Source of the DNA: Cristatella mucedo
Lineage: Eukaryota > Bryozoa > Phylactolaemata > Cristatellidae
NCBI GenBank assembly: GCA_009760855.2
Contig: WPIO01000615.1
Span: 1-18,877 of the forward strand
Direction of reading: 5' to 3'
DNA: 18,877 nt
The stretch's first letter is position 1; each line of letters opens with the position of its first letter. The notes below the pieces were generated by a model. That model saw only the letters and a list, made by a program, of their open reading frames with translations, made no database searches and was not told the origin of the DNA. The translations under genes were made by a program, and so were the position numbers. Shown piece by piece: positions 18,596 to 18,877 of this stretch.

Positions 18596-18877
18596 GTTTT
18601 TTATGGCTGATGTGACACGCGACTTCCAACTGAAATGTTCACAGGCCTTAAGTAGCTCTGGCTCAGTGTTAGGACTCTCCGACGAGCTGACCGTATCTGT
18701 AAATGAGTGAAGGCGGTCGGGCTCGTGTCTTTTATGGCAACGTCGTAATTAATAAGGGCGATAATCATGGTCGCAAATAATCTTGTTTGTCCTATAGTTG
18801 CTGATTAACCGCTTGCTAATTGAGTTCGTAGGCCGAACTACCAAAGCACTAGCAGGAAGTGATCAAAATACTGATCC
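18596..18877. other. Right end of copy B, no gene seen
   Basis: This is the partner of 8940-9221, virtually identical. It stops at the window edge, so whether the similarity continues into a second tRNA-Glu and zinc-finger gene cannot be seen. Confidence 0.6.

Larger units (their letters stand above)
11902..18877. repeat. Segmental duplication copy B (runs off the right edge)
   Basis: This is the second copy of 2004-9221 in the same orientation. The position offset is 9,898 at its start, about 9,910 before the minisatellite, 9,420 after the 490-bp loss and 9,656 at the right edge after the 243-bp gain. It carries more broken frames than copy A, including the zinc-finger exon and the frame at 8441. 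The left edge follows directly after the upstream region of the zinc-finger gene. Confidence 0.97.

Overview
This is eukaryotic, almost certainly animal, DNA, rich in old repeats and poor in genes. Three things point that way. There is a CR1/L2-like non-LTR retrotransposon and several decayed relatives of it. There is a tRNA-Glu(CTC) gene with the usual metazoan sequence and a Pol III T-run terminator. There is a small zinc-finger gene on the minus strand split by a 112-bp GT-AG intron. The base composition and repeat types would suit a marine invertebrate, but I cannot name the species.

Layout. Positions 1-2003 hold a retrotransposon reverse transcriptase (RT) reading rightward. It is open from the left edge and keeps its catalytic residues, but it has a premature TGA and is cut off at about 2003. 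A long segment then occurs twice in the same orientation: copy A (2004-9221) and copy B (11902-18877, running off the right edge). The copies differ by a few percent in the stretches I compared. Each copy contains a 5'-truncated, frameshifted minus-strand retroelement end, a stretch with a C2H2 zinc-finger exon (intact in A, frameshifted in B), an RT-core relic on the plus strand, a 30-bp minisatellite, and an older minus-strand retroelement end. B lacks 490 bp of A, apparently lost by recombination between identical 28-bp minisatellite repeats. B also carries 243 bp that A lacks. The segment between the copies (9222-11901) holds a tRNA-derived SINE-like sequence, the tRNA-Glu gene, a TATA-like site and the spliced zinc-finger gene.

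The simplest reading is a tandem segmental duplication with a unit of about 9.9 kb (2004-11901), whose second unit continues beyond the window. The zinc-finger gene would then be part of the unit. Its single finger near the C-terminus resembles the finger encoded on the same strand at 4315-4515, so the locus may hold a small family of single-finger proteins. Most other open frames are antisense shadows or lie in retroelement 3' UTR. A few (4493-4767, 8017-8167, 8706-8920) are nearly unchanged between copies and are listed as weak coding candidates. There is no operon-like organisation and no CRISPR array.
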